A DNA stretch of 64,000 bases from positions 411,541 to 475,540 of the forward strand of contig JAKUCV010007776.1 in the NCBI GenBank assembly GCA_028386065.3, written 5' to 3'. This DNA comes from Turnera subulata. Lineage: Eukaryota; Streptophyta; Magnoliopsida; Malpighiales; Passifloraceae. This document shows, one piece after another, positions 23,701 through 35,021 of the stretch (positions are counted from its first letter, which is position 1; each line of letters starts with the position of its first letter). The translations under genes and the position numbers were made by a program. Under the pieces are notes generated by a model that did no database searches, had not been told where the DNA came from, and was given only the letters and a program-made list of their open reading frames with translations.

Positions 23701-26618
23701 GTCTCAGCCCAAGAAATCTAATTATCGATATTTAATATGTGTGAGAATAAACCTCAACGGTCTCTGGTACCTATCATTACAATAAAGGAGAGACATGAAG
23801 AGAATGAGATTCAGGAAGTCTTAGAAAAACTACAATAAACTCAAAACATCTTCCACAGTGCTACTTACCGTTTCCCCTTCATCAAGAAAGAGCTTTGCAA
23901 TTTCGATGCCTTCCTGAAATTGACAAAAAGATTTAATCAATCTGGAAACATCTGCACATAGTTGTTAGAAAAAGAAACAAGAACAATCTAAGCATCTCCT
24001 ATTATGTTCCAGGGCACAATACACAATAACTAATGTATTTGTTTCCATGCAAGTTTCCTGAAATGTCTCTCATCCATCCTCAGGCCCCCACAGAAGGGGG
24101 GAAAAGGGAAAATAAAACTTTGTTCAGGAAATTGCACGTGCTAGTGGCTTAATGAAAACAAGATGATTCACAAGTCCATTTGGATACGTACAAAAACAAA
24201 TATGCATTCAGAGGAATACTCAGATGAATCTGGCAGGTTGAGGCTAGTTACATCTAACATCATCCAAGCTCTGCCGCGAGAGAGAAAGTTATGTATAGAT
24301 GTGCACATGCACATGTGTGTGCATCTAATATCTCTGTGTGCGAGTGACTGAGTGAGAGAGAGAGAGAGATTTATTCTTTTTTTATTTGCTCAAAAGCAAT
24401 ATATAAACCCCATATTCTGATAAGGTTCCCATGGCATTTTTCAGTTGCTCTGGGAAGGAATTACGAGTTCACAACAATTAATGAATGACTACTATATATC
24501 CATTTACTTGTTACCTGTCTTGAAAGTCAAGGTATGTATCTTCCCAATCAAAAAAACATATAAATAGTAGTTAATAGATCAATGAAAGTGGAAAATTGAA
24601 CTGAACAATTTATTTTTTTGATAGAAGAATTGAACTGAACAATTACAGAAGGAAGAATAGCAAAAACACCTGTACTAGTCCGCCAAGGTTTTCTCTAAGG
24701 TCCAGGATGAAGTATGAGGCACCCATGTCCTGAAGTCTCTTCATCGCTACAAACACCATTATTTCATCAAATTGAGACCAACTAAAACTACATAAACTAT
24801 GACAAGACAACCTACTGTAGAAATACTGTTTCCTACTTAGTAAAGTCTAAGCACCCAACCGCAGCGCATGTCGGCACATAATAGATGGAAATAAAAATAA
24901 ATAACAAGTCACGTGGGATCACTTTCATAAAATTGGAACTCTTTACAACAATTTCAGCCTCGGTGAATTGAGGAAAAGAAGGACAACTCATAATGTGATA
25001 CAAAAGCTAGTGCTGTATTTAAACAGATCAAAGTAGCACCACAAATTTCCAGCTTATACTGCCCTAGTTTTCCAATAGCCTTTCTCAATCACTCTCTTAC
25101 TTTTTGGTAGTAGGAACAAGTGAGAGACTGAAAAGAAAGAAAACAATAATTTCTCTGCGCCACCACTTTTTTCAACTCAAGTTGAGATTCCAGAAACGGC
25201 CAGAAAACTAAAAGAGAATAAAAACCCCCTGCTAATGGTGCAAAGTTAATAATAGCACCTCATCTTCTTGCTCACATATCAAAGCACCGAATTTACATTT
25301 TTTTCCATGTGTGATGCACAAAGACAGCATTGCAAAAAATGTGGAAATGCCTACAGGAAAATGTACAATCACGGTAGAGGTCATGAATGTACTTGCAATA
25401 GCTACAATAAAAGGAGGTAAACATTTACCAATTACCAAATCTTTTCTAGCCAGTGCATTGAATTCTTTGAGTCTCATATACCCAACATTAGTGGTACCAT
25501 TGTTGACTTGTTCCAACCGGTAAAACACAGGGGTTCGAGCCACATTTTGCCTCTGAACTTCGAAAGTCTGAACAGGTCCACAGCTTCCATGCTTCACCTA
25601 AATTGGTATAAAGCCAACTGCCCATCAAAACCTAGCATATCACATAGATAAACTACAGCAGCAACAATGTACTTCTAATAATGCAAGGCTGCAAACCTTA
25701 ATATTCACAGATGTTTCATTCGGCCCCTGCAACAAAGACGATACTTCAAACGCTGATTTCCCCCTAACATCCTCTCCATTAACAGCTAAAACTTCGTCCC
25801 CCTACCAAATCAACAGCAATCAATCAAACAAAACCAAACCACAATGCACTTTCGTTATAGTAATCAAGAGCACAGGTTCTCATAAATACCTGTCTGACAC
25901 CGGCATTATGGGCCGGGCCGTCAAGTAACAGCCCAAGCACTTTCACCTTCACCTCCCCACTCTCGTCCGGAACTTCCCTGAGGTTTATCCCAATGCCAGT
26001 AATATCATACCGCGCCATCTTCGCGAACTATCAGCCACAGATAAAACTGAAAACATGCATCAGTAACCGCCTAACAACCAGAAACATAACAAACAGTACA
26101 CTAAAAAAATTTACCTCGGGTGGAGATAAGAACCGCGTGTACGGATCCCCAAGGCTGGCCAGCATTTTCGTGATTATGCTATGCGCTTTGGATCTGGAAC
26201 CGATTCTCGAGCTCAGAATATCTTCCTTCTTCTGCGCCCAGGTTTCCCGCGTCCACCGCCTGCGGCCGCCTGTTTCGAGGAAGCTGTCGTTGACGATCTC
26301 CCAGGCTTCGGTTACGATCTCTTCGTTGGATGCCGGTGGCTCAACGTAGGACTGGTTATCTTCCTCCTCTTCTTCCTCCTGGCAGAGCTCGGGACCGGGC
26401 GGCAGTTGTTGCGGTTGCAGAGACGGCGGTTGTGATGCGAAGGAAAATGGCGAGGAGAATACAAGGTTGAAGGAAATGGCTCCGGTCAAGGCACCGAGTA
26501 GGGCCTTCTTGCCCCAGGTGGGAGAGTAGTTGGCGGCGGCGAATACGGTTGGGGCTCTTGGGGCGGTTGTGACGGGCAGCGGAAGGGTAGAGGAAGCAGA
26601 GTAGAGTGAGCGTATCAT
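20776..26618 (-). CDS. CTPA1: chloroplast C-terminal processing peptidase (S41, CtpA type)
   Basis: Eleven minus-strand exons: 26618-26115, 26027-25890, 25801-25697, 25597-25429, 24746-24670, 23913-23869, 22696-22613, 21850-21812, 21736-21674, 21057-20928 and 20831-20776. All joins keep frame, giving 469 residues. The start at 26618 is chosen because a transit-like, acid-poor N-terminus begins there; an in-frame ATG lies 123 nt upstream. A hydrophobic lumen-targeting segment (about 38-60) follows. Then comes a helical region, a PDZ domain (about 169-250, GIGINLREV ... GDEVLAVNGEDVRGKSAFEV) and the S41 core. The catalytic Ser is in SKTASASEI (Ser383) and the Lys in ERTFGKG (Lys408), 25 residues apart as in D1 protease. 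It closes with FPAWSDVTRHLSQCSMNRQG. The family trims the C-terminus of precursor D1 in the thylakoid lumen so that the PSII manganese cluster can assemble. CTPA1 rather than CTPA2 is an inference. Confidence 0.94.
21001..21388. repeat. recent 194-bp tandem duplication covering the 5' part of protease exon 10
   Basis: 21001-21194 and 21195-21388 are almost identical (I count about two substitutions, near 21113 and 21119 against the second copy). Each copy holds the acceptor and first 57 nt of exon 10 plus adjoining intron. The outer copy lies in intron 9 and is a truncated decoy exon. Confidence 0.93.
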
Positions 26619-26933
26619 CTTTTTGGTTGGGGGATATGGTGCGGGAGTGCTTTGTGTGACAGTGTGAGTGCTTTTGGCTGTGGAATTTGTACGTTTGGGG
26701 TGTGTTTGCCTTTTTGGATTGGGAGTGTATGGTAAAAACAACTACCGCTATTCTCTTTTGCTTTGGAGGGGAAGATGGGTCCACCGGGAGATTCTTCCAA
26801 ATTCTAACGGGTTCAAATCAAACTTCAAACCGTTTTTGCTCGGAGAAATGAAAAAAAAAAATGGATTGGGCCTAATATTTGATGAACTTTGTGACAAAAC
26901 AAGATTGATGAACTGGTTCAAAAATATATTTGA

Positions 26934-27102
26934 TGTTATAAATGAAGATTAACATTGAAGAAGAGGAAGAGCTCGAGAAGGGCTGAAACATTATTCATTC
27001 TTTATTTCATTTCATTTGCAGATATTATATAGATAAGGAGGAAGATAAATGTGGGACTCAGGTAGGTAAGTACAATGACAGACATATCACGTGTTTTATA
27101 AC
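26934..27102 (-). repeat. 3' LTR of copia copy 1
   Basis: About 169 bp, TGTTATAAATGAAG at the left end to GTGTTTTATAAC at the right (plus sense). It contains a TATATAAT segment. It lies only about 315 bp upstream of the protease start codon and in the same orientation. Confidence 0.8.
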
Positions 27103-29849
27103 GTTCCCCTTTGGATGTCATTGTGTATTGGGTAGAATATGCTTTTGGAAAAAACCGCCTCATTAAAAACCTTACCAAGAAAAACACAGTGGGATAAAAA
27201 CTTGGTGAAGGAAAAAAGAGTGCAGTGCGTATACTACTCCCCCTCACTTTGGCCTCTCTTGATATTATAATGTCGTTGCATGCTAACCATCCTTGTCAAC
27301 TTCTGGTGACGTGTGCTTTGTCCGATCACTTTTGATACATCACTACTTTAATTGGACAATGTAGGCAACATTATCTACATAATTTGTTGTTGGAGCATCT
27401 TCCTTGCCATCTTGCTTTTGTAGTCCCGATGATATAGCAATTTCATGTGTAAAGTCGTAGCAGATGTCTGTCTGTGCTTTATGTGGATCAAATAAAGGAT
27501 CTTCATCTGCAAAACCAACTATATTTCCTTCGGGCTTACAGGGTTAATTTAAAACCACATCTATTCTATCCCGAATATAAGAGCAAAATCATATCTTGCC
27601 AATAGGCTTATGGTAAAAGCTTCAGGCTTCATGTTACTAGCTAAATTTTACTTAGATAAGGTACTTCAGGACCAATCTAATTCTTTATGAGATTTTTCAT
27701 CTCAAGTTCTTTATTTACATCCAGCATTTGAAGACTTCTTTAGGAGTTCCAATAATAGTATATATAAACGTAAGCAACAATAATAAGTGCAAATATATAT
27801 GCAAGAATAATCATACTATACATACTCAAATTTGGTTTAAACCATATAAAGATCAATTTAGCTTAATGTTTTGTATATTCCCGAGAATTAGTTGCTTCAA
27901 ACAACTTGAATCCTTCAGGGATTCTCATGCATATGTCATGACTTATGGATCTACAGAAATAGGTTGTAATAGCATCCAATTGATGCATTTATAATTCTTT
28001 TTATATTATGCCAGAATTATCAAAAATAACTGCATCCACCACAGGGGAGTATATCTCCTCACAATTAATACCAGATTGTTTGGGTAAAACCTTGTGTGAT
28101 GAGCCTTGCTTTGTATTCCTCTATTATAATTTCCTTTTCGCACAAATACTCATTTTTGGTTCTACACAATCTGGTGTACGGAATACAGGTCCGGAAAAAT
28201 TTCTCGCTTCACAAGCGAGACTAACACAGCCTTAATTACGTTTCTCTATTTGGCCAATCATTCTGCGCCTACATTCACCAATAAATGTAGGTTCATGATC
28301 CTCATTTTATTTAGCGCTATATTATAAATAAAACAAGTATTCCGTCGACGGTTATTTTACGTCGGTTCCATCTTATTCCTGACACTGAATAATTAATCGA
28401 GATCTCGCCATTTTCATTTGTATCTGTATTTCTTCTGGAACCTTATCAATTGTGTCAGAAACCTCTTCTGGAGGATTTTTAATATGAACCTCTACTGGAG
28501 GCCTTATTTACTCACTGGGCCATCTTATCTCTTTGCTCCTTTTTCTCGATTGAGAATTTGTGTTTTCTTTTGGAACCGAGTATATTCTACGCTTCTGGCG
28601 CACTTTAGAATCATTTGCATACATTAATTGTTCTTCAAGAATAACAATTTGAACAGGAGCATATGCAGCTGGTGTATAAGATTTGGTCACATAATTTAAA
28701 TGTGTCTGGCAATTGCATATCAATTTTCCTGCAAATGAATCATCTTTTAAACCTCAGGTTCACACTAATTTGTTTGAGGATCAAAACTAAATATTGATAT
28801 GTATTTCAATAAACTCTTGATCCAGCTGCTTATTTTCTCCCCCTTATCCTCCCCCTTATGTTGGGTAAATATTTTAATCAAATTAATAACCAATATACCC
28901 AACATACATAACATATATTCCCAGTCTTCTTTAAGGACCAATTTTACTATGCTATGGTGGAGCATTATATGTTGTACAATCAATGGTCCGAAGATGGGTG
29001 ATACTGGGTTTGTGACCATGAACCAATTAAATGGGGAGACATTATGATAACTTGTTGGCTTGATGCACACAAGTGTTGCTGCATGTAAAATACTATTTTC
29101 TCAAACAGTAATATTTCATTAACAATGGTCCTGCAATCAATTGGAAATATTCACCCAGATCGTTTTGGGTTTATTTCCAATGATATACATTATCCATTGA
29201 AGAAATATACCAGTATTATCTAGACATATAGTCTTATATCATAATTAGGAATGTGTACCCGCAAGTGGCTTAATCATTAAAATAAGTTCGCACAATGCCA
29301 ACTTGTGTCACACAATAGACCATCTAGTCGATGCATCGTAAAAATTACCTAGATGGCCAACACGGCGGATTTATTAGTCCGCGTACATGTCCCTGAATTA
29401 TTCCCAAACTTGCTGGTGATTCTAGGCCAACCTCATCTTAGGAAGGGCAAACAATTAATTTTCGCAGCAAGCTAACACATGGAAATTCATTGATTGTAAA
29501 AACTTCTGGTTGTTTCAATGAATGACCAAATAAATTTCGTGCATCATTATTGATCCGGGATGGCCCAACCGGTCATGCCAAATAATAAATCCATGAACCA
29601 ACTTCAAGTTGGTGCCAGCTTCAGGCTGCTATATATGTGCCAACTTCATGCTGTTATATATGTGCCAGCTTCGGGCTGCTATATATGTGCCAATTTTAGG
29701 ATTATTTCTGTCACTCATGTCGAAAAAGATCATAATTATTGAGCAATAATTAAATATGGCGGCAAACTTTTCCAAAAACAAATCCTCAAAGACTGAAAAA
29801 TTTTTGGAGTTTTGTGGAAAAATAATACACATTTCTAATCACCGAAAAA

Positions 29850-30790
29850 TCATCTGGATCTTTTCAGAGACAGAAAGAGGGTCCACATTTGAAAAACTAA
29901 CACATAGATGTCTAAGCTTAGGCTATAAGAAGGGAGTGGAAGAAACAGGAAGATTCAGAAAACTCAACAAGACAAGAAAAATGCTTTCCTCAGCTACTGT
30001 TTTCTTTGTTGAGGGTGCCTCACTAGGAAGGAGGAATAGGTTAGCATATAGCATGGTAAATGAGCAGCAAGAGGAATTACCGGAGTGAGCTGGCGAGAAT
30101 TCCTCGTTTGGTTTTTGTTGATGAACTATATTCTTCTAGGTTCTTTGTAACTCCTATGGAAGAAACTTTCTTCCTAGAGGACCAAGGCAATCTAAGGGCT
30201 TCTTTTTATGGCTCGGCTAACTGTATTATGTTTTTCATATCTGATAGACTGCAGGAATTTCAGCTAGAGCCTTCATGTCAAATTTTGAATCAAAGCAGTT
30301 ATTATCAGGTTTCCATGATGGCTCGGAGTATCCCAAGAGTGTCAGGGTTACCACCTACATGGCATAAGGTATGACTGTTACTATGGAATTGCAGGGGATA
30401 GCCATAAGGTCCCAAGATTTTGTGCGTATCTTAAGGGATCTGAAGAATCAGTACAAAATCATGGTGTAATTCTACTCCGTTTTCCTGCAACGAATCGGTT
30501 TGAGATACCTAGAGAAAACAACATAGGTGGTATGTGGTTTTCCTGGAACAAGAGTGTTAGGGTCAACATCAACAGTGAGGCTCAAAGTTTTAGGGTCAAT
30601 GTTGTACCCAACAGATAAATAACTGTTTAAATTTATGTATGAGAACGATTCTTCTTTGTGAATGTTCTCCAGTTATGGATCCATTATGCAATAATAATAT
30701 GCATGTTTTCCCTTTGCCATTATAATCTCATCTGCGGTCACGGGCACAATTAATTATACTGTCTTATTGCTTCAGGGAATAGATCAGAGT
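29850..30790 (+). pseudogene. non-LTR retrotransposon fragment, antisense within copia copy 1
   Basis: Plus-strand stretches read GASLGRRNRLAYSMVNEQQE and RIPRLVFVDELYSSRFFVTP. After a break come an LLLWNCRG-like box and a GGMWFSWN-like box, which resemble the start and middle of LINE AP-endonuclease domains. Frames are interrupted. The same segment occurs antisense in copy 2 (39285-40300), so it was present before the two copies separated. LINE origin is inference from the endonuclease-like motifs. Confidence 0.6.
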
Positions 30791-30830
30791 CAATTCGATG
30801 GGATCCATAATAATTTCTTTTATGGTTAAA

Positions 30831-32199
30831 AAGTTTTTTGTGTCCCTCTACTTTGTTGATTTCATCGTTGTTGTCCCTCGACTTTTATTTTCACTCGTAT
30901 TGTCCCTGAATTCACAAGAAACCGGGCCATATTGTCCTTTTTCCAGGAAATTGCCGGTTGATTCGCTACGAATGGGCACGTGTCGGGTAGGTCCACATGT
31001 TTTGATTTGTTTAATAATTTTTATGATTTTATTTTATTACAATTTTATTTTATTCCTTTTTGACAATTTTCCAATTTATCTCCCTTCCCATTCAATTCAT
31101 CGTCTCCAACACTATCCTAACCCCCAAGTTAATATCATCTACACTTTAGAGCAGGGAAAAAAATCCCCCTAACTCAGAATTAGCTTTAAAGCATCCTCGT
31201 TGGGGAGTCCCCTGAGCAACTTAACCGCCGGCTCATGGAGGCTGGTGCAGTGGCTCAAAACTGCTGAAAGCGCAAGAGGCGAGCGAGAGATTCGGTGATT
31301 TCGTGGCAGCCGCAGAGCTTGAGGCGGGTGAGGCTGCGACAGCAGATTGATATGTCGACTAGAGCGTCATCGTCGAGGCTGACTTGCCTTCTGCTGGAGA
31401 ATGGAAGCCAGGGGTTCTGCAATCCGGTCGGTGCTGTCGGAGTGCGTGGATCTGACGAGCTTCTTGCTGTTGTCAGAGAAGGGGCTATTTCTTCTAGTAG
31501 GAAGCCGTTGCTTGATACCTTCTGGGTTGAGACTATGAGTGTCATTATCCATTGTTGATTTTTTCGAAGGTGTGTAGGATTTTAATGTATTGAGTGATGA
31601 TGGGTTTCTTTTTCCAGATCTGACAGTGTGAAATTTGATTTGAAGATAGTTATTGTATTCCGTTTTGGTGTTGATGATTTGGAGTTTATCCGACTGGTGC
31701 TTTTGATTTGGTGTTGGGCTTGTATTCTGTTTTGGGTATTGGTGATTTTTGGGAAGAAGAAGAGTACTAAAAGGAATATAGTATTTTAGGAGAAATTTTG
31801 TTTCGGTGGATTCTTTTGGTAGTAGGGAATGATTCCATCTTAAGTGTGTCTTCTTATCTTTGTCTGTAAGACATAAAAATAAAAAAAAAATCATTTTGTA
31901 AGATGATGATATGTGGGATTGGAATGGTGTTTGAAACGAAGAAGAGGAGTGGATAAATAAAAAAGAGCAAAAAATACAAAAATAAAATGGTAAAGAATAA
32001 ATTCGTAAAAATTATTAAACAAATCAAAACATGTAGACTCACCTAACACGTGTCAATCCTTAGCGAATCAACCGGCAATCCCCTGGAAAATGGACAACAT
32101 ATCCCGGTTTCTTATGAATTTAGGGATAACATGAGTTAAAATAAAAGTCGGGGGATAAGAATGGCGAAATCCATAAAGTGGAGGGATACATAAAACTTA
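30831..32199. mobile_element. Pack-MULE-like element with long terminal inverted repeats
   Basis: Arms of about 250 bp (30831-31080 and 31950-32199) are diverged reverse complements. Each has GTCCCTC.ACTTT, ATTGTCC.TTTTCCAGG, TTGCCGGTTGATTCGCTA and CATGTTTTGATTTGTTTAAT. Copia copy 2 lacks this insertion at the matching place (about 39245-39262), so it supplies an empty site. No transposase is present; a cellular gene fragment is carried inside. TSDs of about 9-10 bp are at best degenerate. Confidence 0.72.
31255..31545 (-). pseudogene. captured F-box/LRR gene fragment (VFB/SKIP2-like)
   Basis: Minus-strand reading gives DDALVDISICCRSLTRLKL followed by CGCHEITESLARLL, which fits the leucine-rich repeats of VIER F-box/SKIP2-type SCF subunits. 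The reading is followed by a stop after FQQF and a shifted continuation toward 31190. No F-box is seen. It lies between the two inverted arms and so travels with the transposon. Confidence 0.55.
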
Positions 32200-32864
32200 C
32201 TGTAAGTAGGAGTGTCTGTACTCTTCAAGAGTATATGCTCTTCCAGAGCGTAGACATATGATCTTTAGATTATAGTAAAACATGCATTCTTCAGGAACAT
32301 ATTATTCAAACTTATGCTCTTCTGGAGCGTGTTAATTTTTTCTCATTTCGAGATTGTACTATCATATGTTATGTGAAATAGTTGACATCCACACATATAA
32401 CACTCCCCTTTGGATGTCAATTTGCATTGTCTTCAGGACAAATGCCTGAGCCATTATTCTAGAAACGATTATAACATACTGTAAAGTAAACATAATAAAA
32501 CAAAATAAAATATACCACATAATAATAAAGCTGAGCATAAAATTAAATTATTCAATATATATTGGCTTGCACCTTCAGGGTAAGCAAGATAAGAACAGTA
32601 TCCATCTTTTGATGGTCGTATAATATCCATCTTCTGGTGATCATTATTTTTTTTCAAATTTTTCTCAAAGATCTGCAGGATCTTTTAGCAGTAAGACATC
32701 CAGTCTTTGTTTTATATTCGCTTTTATTGTATCTTCCAGACTATTTGCATTTAAATGCATTCAATGCCCATGACAAATTTTTTCTGGAAATTTTAAAGGC
32801 CTTCAATTTTTGTAATATAATTCCAAAATTAAATAAATAAAAAACCTAATCAAAAATAAATAAA

Positions 32865-33115
32865 TATAGGCCTTTTATTAATTAGCCCAATTAAAATTAA
32901 ATGACTAAAAAATAAATGTAGTGGCCTTGTATGAGCCCAATCAAAATATAAATCAAAGAAAATAAATGCAATGGGCCTTGTTCGAGCCCAATCAAAACGT
33001 AAATTAAAGAAAATAAATGCAATGGGCCTTGTACGAGCCCAATCAAAACGTAAATTAAAGAAAATAAATACAATGGGCCTTGTACGAGCCCAATTGTAAT
33101 TTAAATAAAACATAA
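32865..33115. repeat. minisatellite, about 61-bp unit, 4-5 copies
   Basis: Units share GGGCCTTGTACGAGCCCAAT and TCAAAACGTAAATTAAAGAA. Copia copy 2 has a related array at 38400-38620. The array lies in the gag-side internal region of copy 1. Confidence 0.85.
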
Positions 33116-33417
33116 AAGAAATAAAGGCATAATAATAGAGGGTATATAATGTACGCTTGATAAATCTTTCAGCAATATAAATTCTCCCCCTCTTTCTTTT
33201 TTTTTTCTTTTTTTTCATTTTTAGGGCCGGTATAGATATTTACTGTTTTTTTATCGGGTTGGGCCAAACAAATCTAGCCCAGGTTTAGAGGCCAAGGCCC
33301 ATGCGGCTGGCCCTGGTCCTAAGCATCCTGGTCCTGAGCGCCCCAGCCCAGTCAGGTGCTGGCCCGACCTAGGAAAAAACCTGGGCCAAAATCGCTGCAA
33401 CAGGGTCACCCCGCCCG

Positions 33418-33930
33418 TTGAATGGGTAATCTTCAACCTTGCTCTCCTCGGTGGTTGCGGGCGGCGCGGCAGCGACAGGCACGAGGAGGAGGCGGCGCGA
33501 GGAGTAGAGACGATGCAAGGGAGAAGGCGCGAGCAGCTGCAGGCGATGGCGATGATGGTTCGCGCAGTGGAGGTCGGGTCGTCTGGCTTAGTGAGTTGCA
33601 AGCGATGGCGCGATGGCGGCAGGCGACACAGGTCAAGGGCAGTGATGGCAGGACGATGTGGCGTCGCAGAGGAGGCTCGTCGGTGGTGCAGCGACGTCGA
33701 CAGGAGGCGGAAGATGTGGGTGCAAATGAGACAGACCCGACGGATCTTGCCGGGTTGTGGGCGTGGCCGTCGGGTTTTCCTTTCCCGGTGGCGGAAGAGG
33801 ACGGGGGAGGAGCCGTTCGGTCGGCGACAGCGAGAGGATTGTTCCGGCGGTGGTTGTGTCGTGCACGGCAGCGCAGAACTCATCCGCGTGAACAGTGGCA
33901 GAGGGTGGAAGAAGGTGACGATTTGGTTTT
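33418..33930. other. GC-rich leader block of copia copy 1
   Basis: A strongly GC-rich island with CGGCG and GCGGC tracts in otherwise AT-rich DNA, placed just inside the 5' LTR and PBS. Several long open frames exist in more than one frame on both strands; that is expected of GC-rich DNA and none looks like a known protein. Confidence 0.6.
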
Positions 33931-34020
33931 GTTTTCTGTTTTTCCTTTCTTTTCTGTGTTGATTTTTTTTTCTTCTTCCTCGGGATTCGCTCTGGGTAGA
34001 ATCTATCATGTCTGATAACG

Positions 34021-34094
34021 TGTTATAAATGAAGATTAATATTGAAGAAGAGGTAGGTAAGTACAATGACAGACATATCACGTGTTTTATAACA
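34021..34094 (-). repeat. 5' LTR of copia copy 1, internally deleted
   Basis: 74 bp matching both ends of 26934-27102 but lacking about 95 bp from the middle (GAAGAAGAGG is joined directly to TAGGTAAGTAC). Confidence 0.75.
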
Positions 34095-34294
34095 ATTGAC
34101 GAACAATGAAGTTTTAATTTAAAAAGAATTTTTTGAACAAAACATCATTAACTTTCATTCATGAAAGGAGGATAACTCCGGGTAAGTAGGCAACTCCCAG
34201 GCCAAAAATATAGTCATTCATCATAGCATGTTTGTCTAGATGTTTGGCTGGACAGTGTGCTGTATTGTTAGCTTTTCTATACACATGTTGTACC

Positions 34295-35021
34295 AAAAAA
34301 AATTGGAGAACCTTTTTTGAACAAAGGGAAAATCATTTTATAGATCATAAAGAACAGGTGGAGACCACCAGTACATACGCAAAGCAAGATCTAGCAGATA
34401 CAAGATTTTCCCTAGAAAAACAGATAAATGAGAGGGGCAGTGCCCCATAATGAGGTTCTGTCCAGTGACAGAATACATCTCTGAGTCAAGTCGCTGGTAA
34501 GGCAGCAACTCGTCTCCAACCTCTTCGAGCTCAGCAGTAACAACAGTCAACCCATTATCAGAACAAGATGCCGAAAGAGAAGACAAACGCGCATAAACTC
34601 CAACCCACAGGTCCAAGTAGACGTCAGCGCAGAGATCGGGGAGGACGAAGCCACTGTCGCTGCTCGCAGCGCTGAAGCCGGCACTACCACAGCCACCGCT
34701 CCTCTTCAAACCCATCTAAAAAATGCTATATCTAAAGTAGATCTAAGACCAACAAAAACAAAATAACAGATAAAAGTCAGATCTATACTAAATTTATAAA
34801 TAACATACAAAAAAAAGGATATGTAGACTAGAAAACAAAGAAGAAGGCTTGCCAGCCAGCCCAAGAGGAGCCGGCGACAGCCCTCTTCTTTGTTGAGGAA
34901 GAGGGTTTGCTTGAGAGAGTTTTGAGAGAAAGGTTAGAGAGAGAGAGTTTTGGGTAAGAAGAAAAATCTTTGGCTCCTTTAATTCATGCCTTCATGGGCA
35001 AAAAAAAAAAAATGGAGAACC
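34295..35021 (-). mobile_element. short retroposon with an 18-bp target-site duplication
   Basis: Positions 34295-34312 and 35004-35021 are near-identical (A-run followed by TGGAGAACC), the long TSD typical of LINE-type integration. Between them, on the minus strand, is a transcript-like copy. It starts with a C/T-rich leader (CTCTCTCTAACC...CTCAAGCAAACCCTC). An intronless ORF of 125 residues follows (34715-34338, MGLKRSGGCGSAGFS start), then a tail ending TTTGTTCAAAAAA at the TSD. I do not recognise the protein. It could be an internally deleted LINE or a processed retrocopy. Confidence 0.62.

Larger units (their letters stand above)
26934..34094 (-). mobile_element. decayed Ty1/copia retrotransposon, copy 1
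   Basis: Minus-strand element with related terminal repeats at 26934-27102 and 34021-34094. Before the 3' LTR (minus sense) the purine tract reads CATCCAAAGGGGAAC. A PBS-like CGTTATCAGACATGATAG follows the 5' LTR. Degenerate pol pieces on the minus strand run in copia order. Near 29540-29600 is a GAG-pre-integrase remnant with the motif for a W-H-x-R-L-G-H-P box. At 28765-29070 there are integrase-end remnants (SPFNWFMVT..PIFGPLIVQ), and at 28020-28110 a reverse-transcriptase remnant resembling the Q-R-P-G-I-x-Y-E-E..SPVVDA box. The flanking TTTGA / ATTGA is an imperfect 5-bp TSD. All frames are broken. A Pack-MULE-like element is nested inside. Confidence 0.8.

Noticed and set aside
26356..26784. 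Alternative frames over the first exon of the protease gene
   Set aside because: Shadows of exon 1; the chosen frame continues through ten further exons with conserved S41 motifs.
30798..31172. A 124-codon plus-strand frame
   Set aside because: It lies within the inverted arm of the Pack-MULE-like element and has no protein similarity that I can see.
33000..33218. Periodic peptide with repeated FDWARTRPIAFIFF
   Set aside because: It is the translation of a non-coding minisatellite, not a repeat protein.
33251..34081. A 276-codon open frame and overlapping long frames on both strands
   Set aside because: They lie in the GC-rich leader of copia copy 1, where stop codons are rare by composition. 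Several frames are open at once and none has domain-like sequence.
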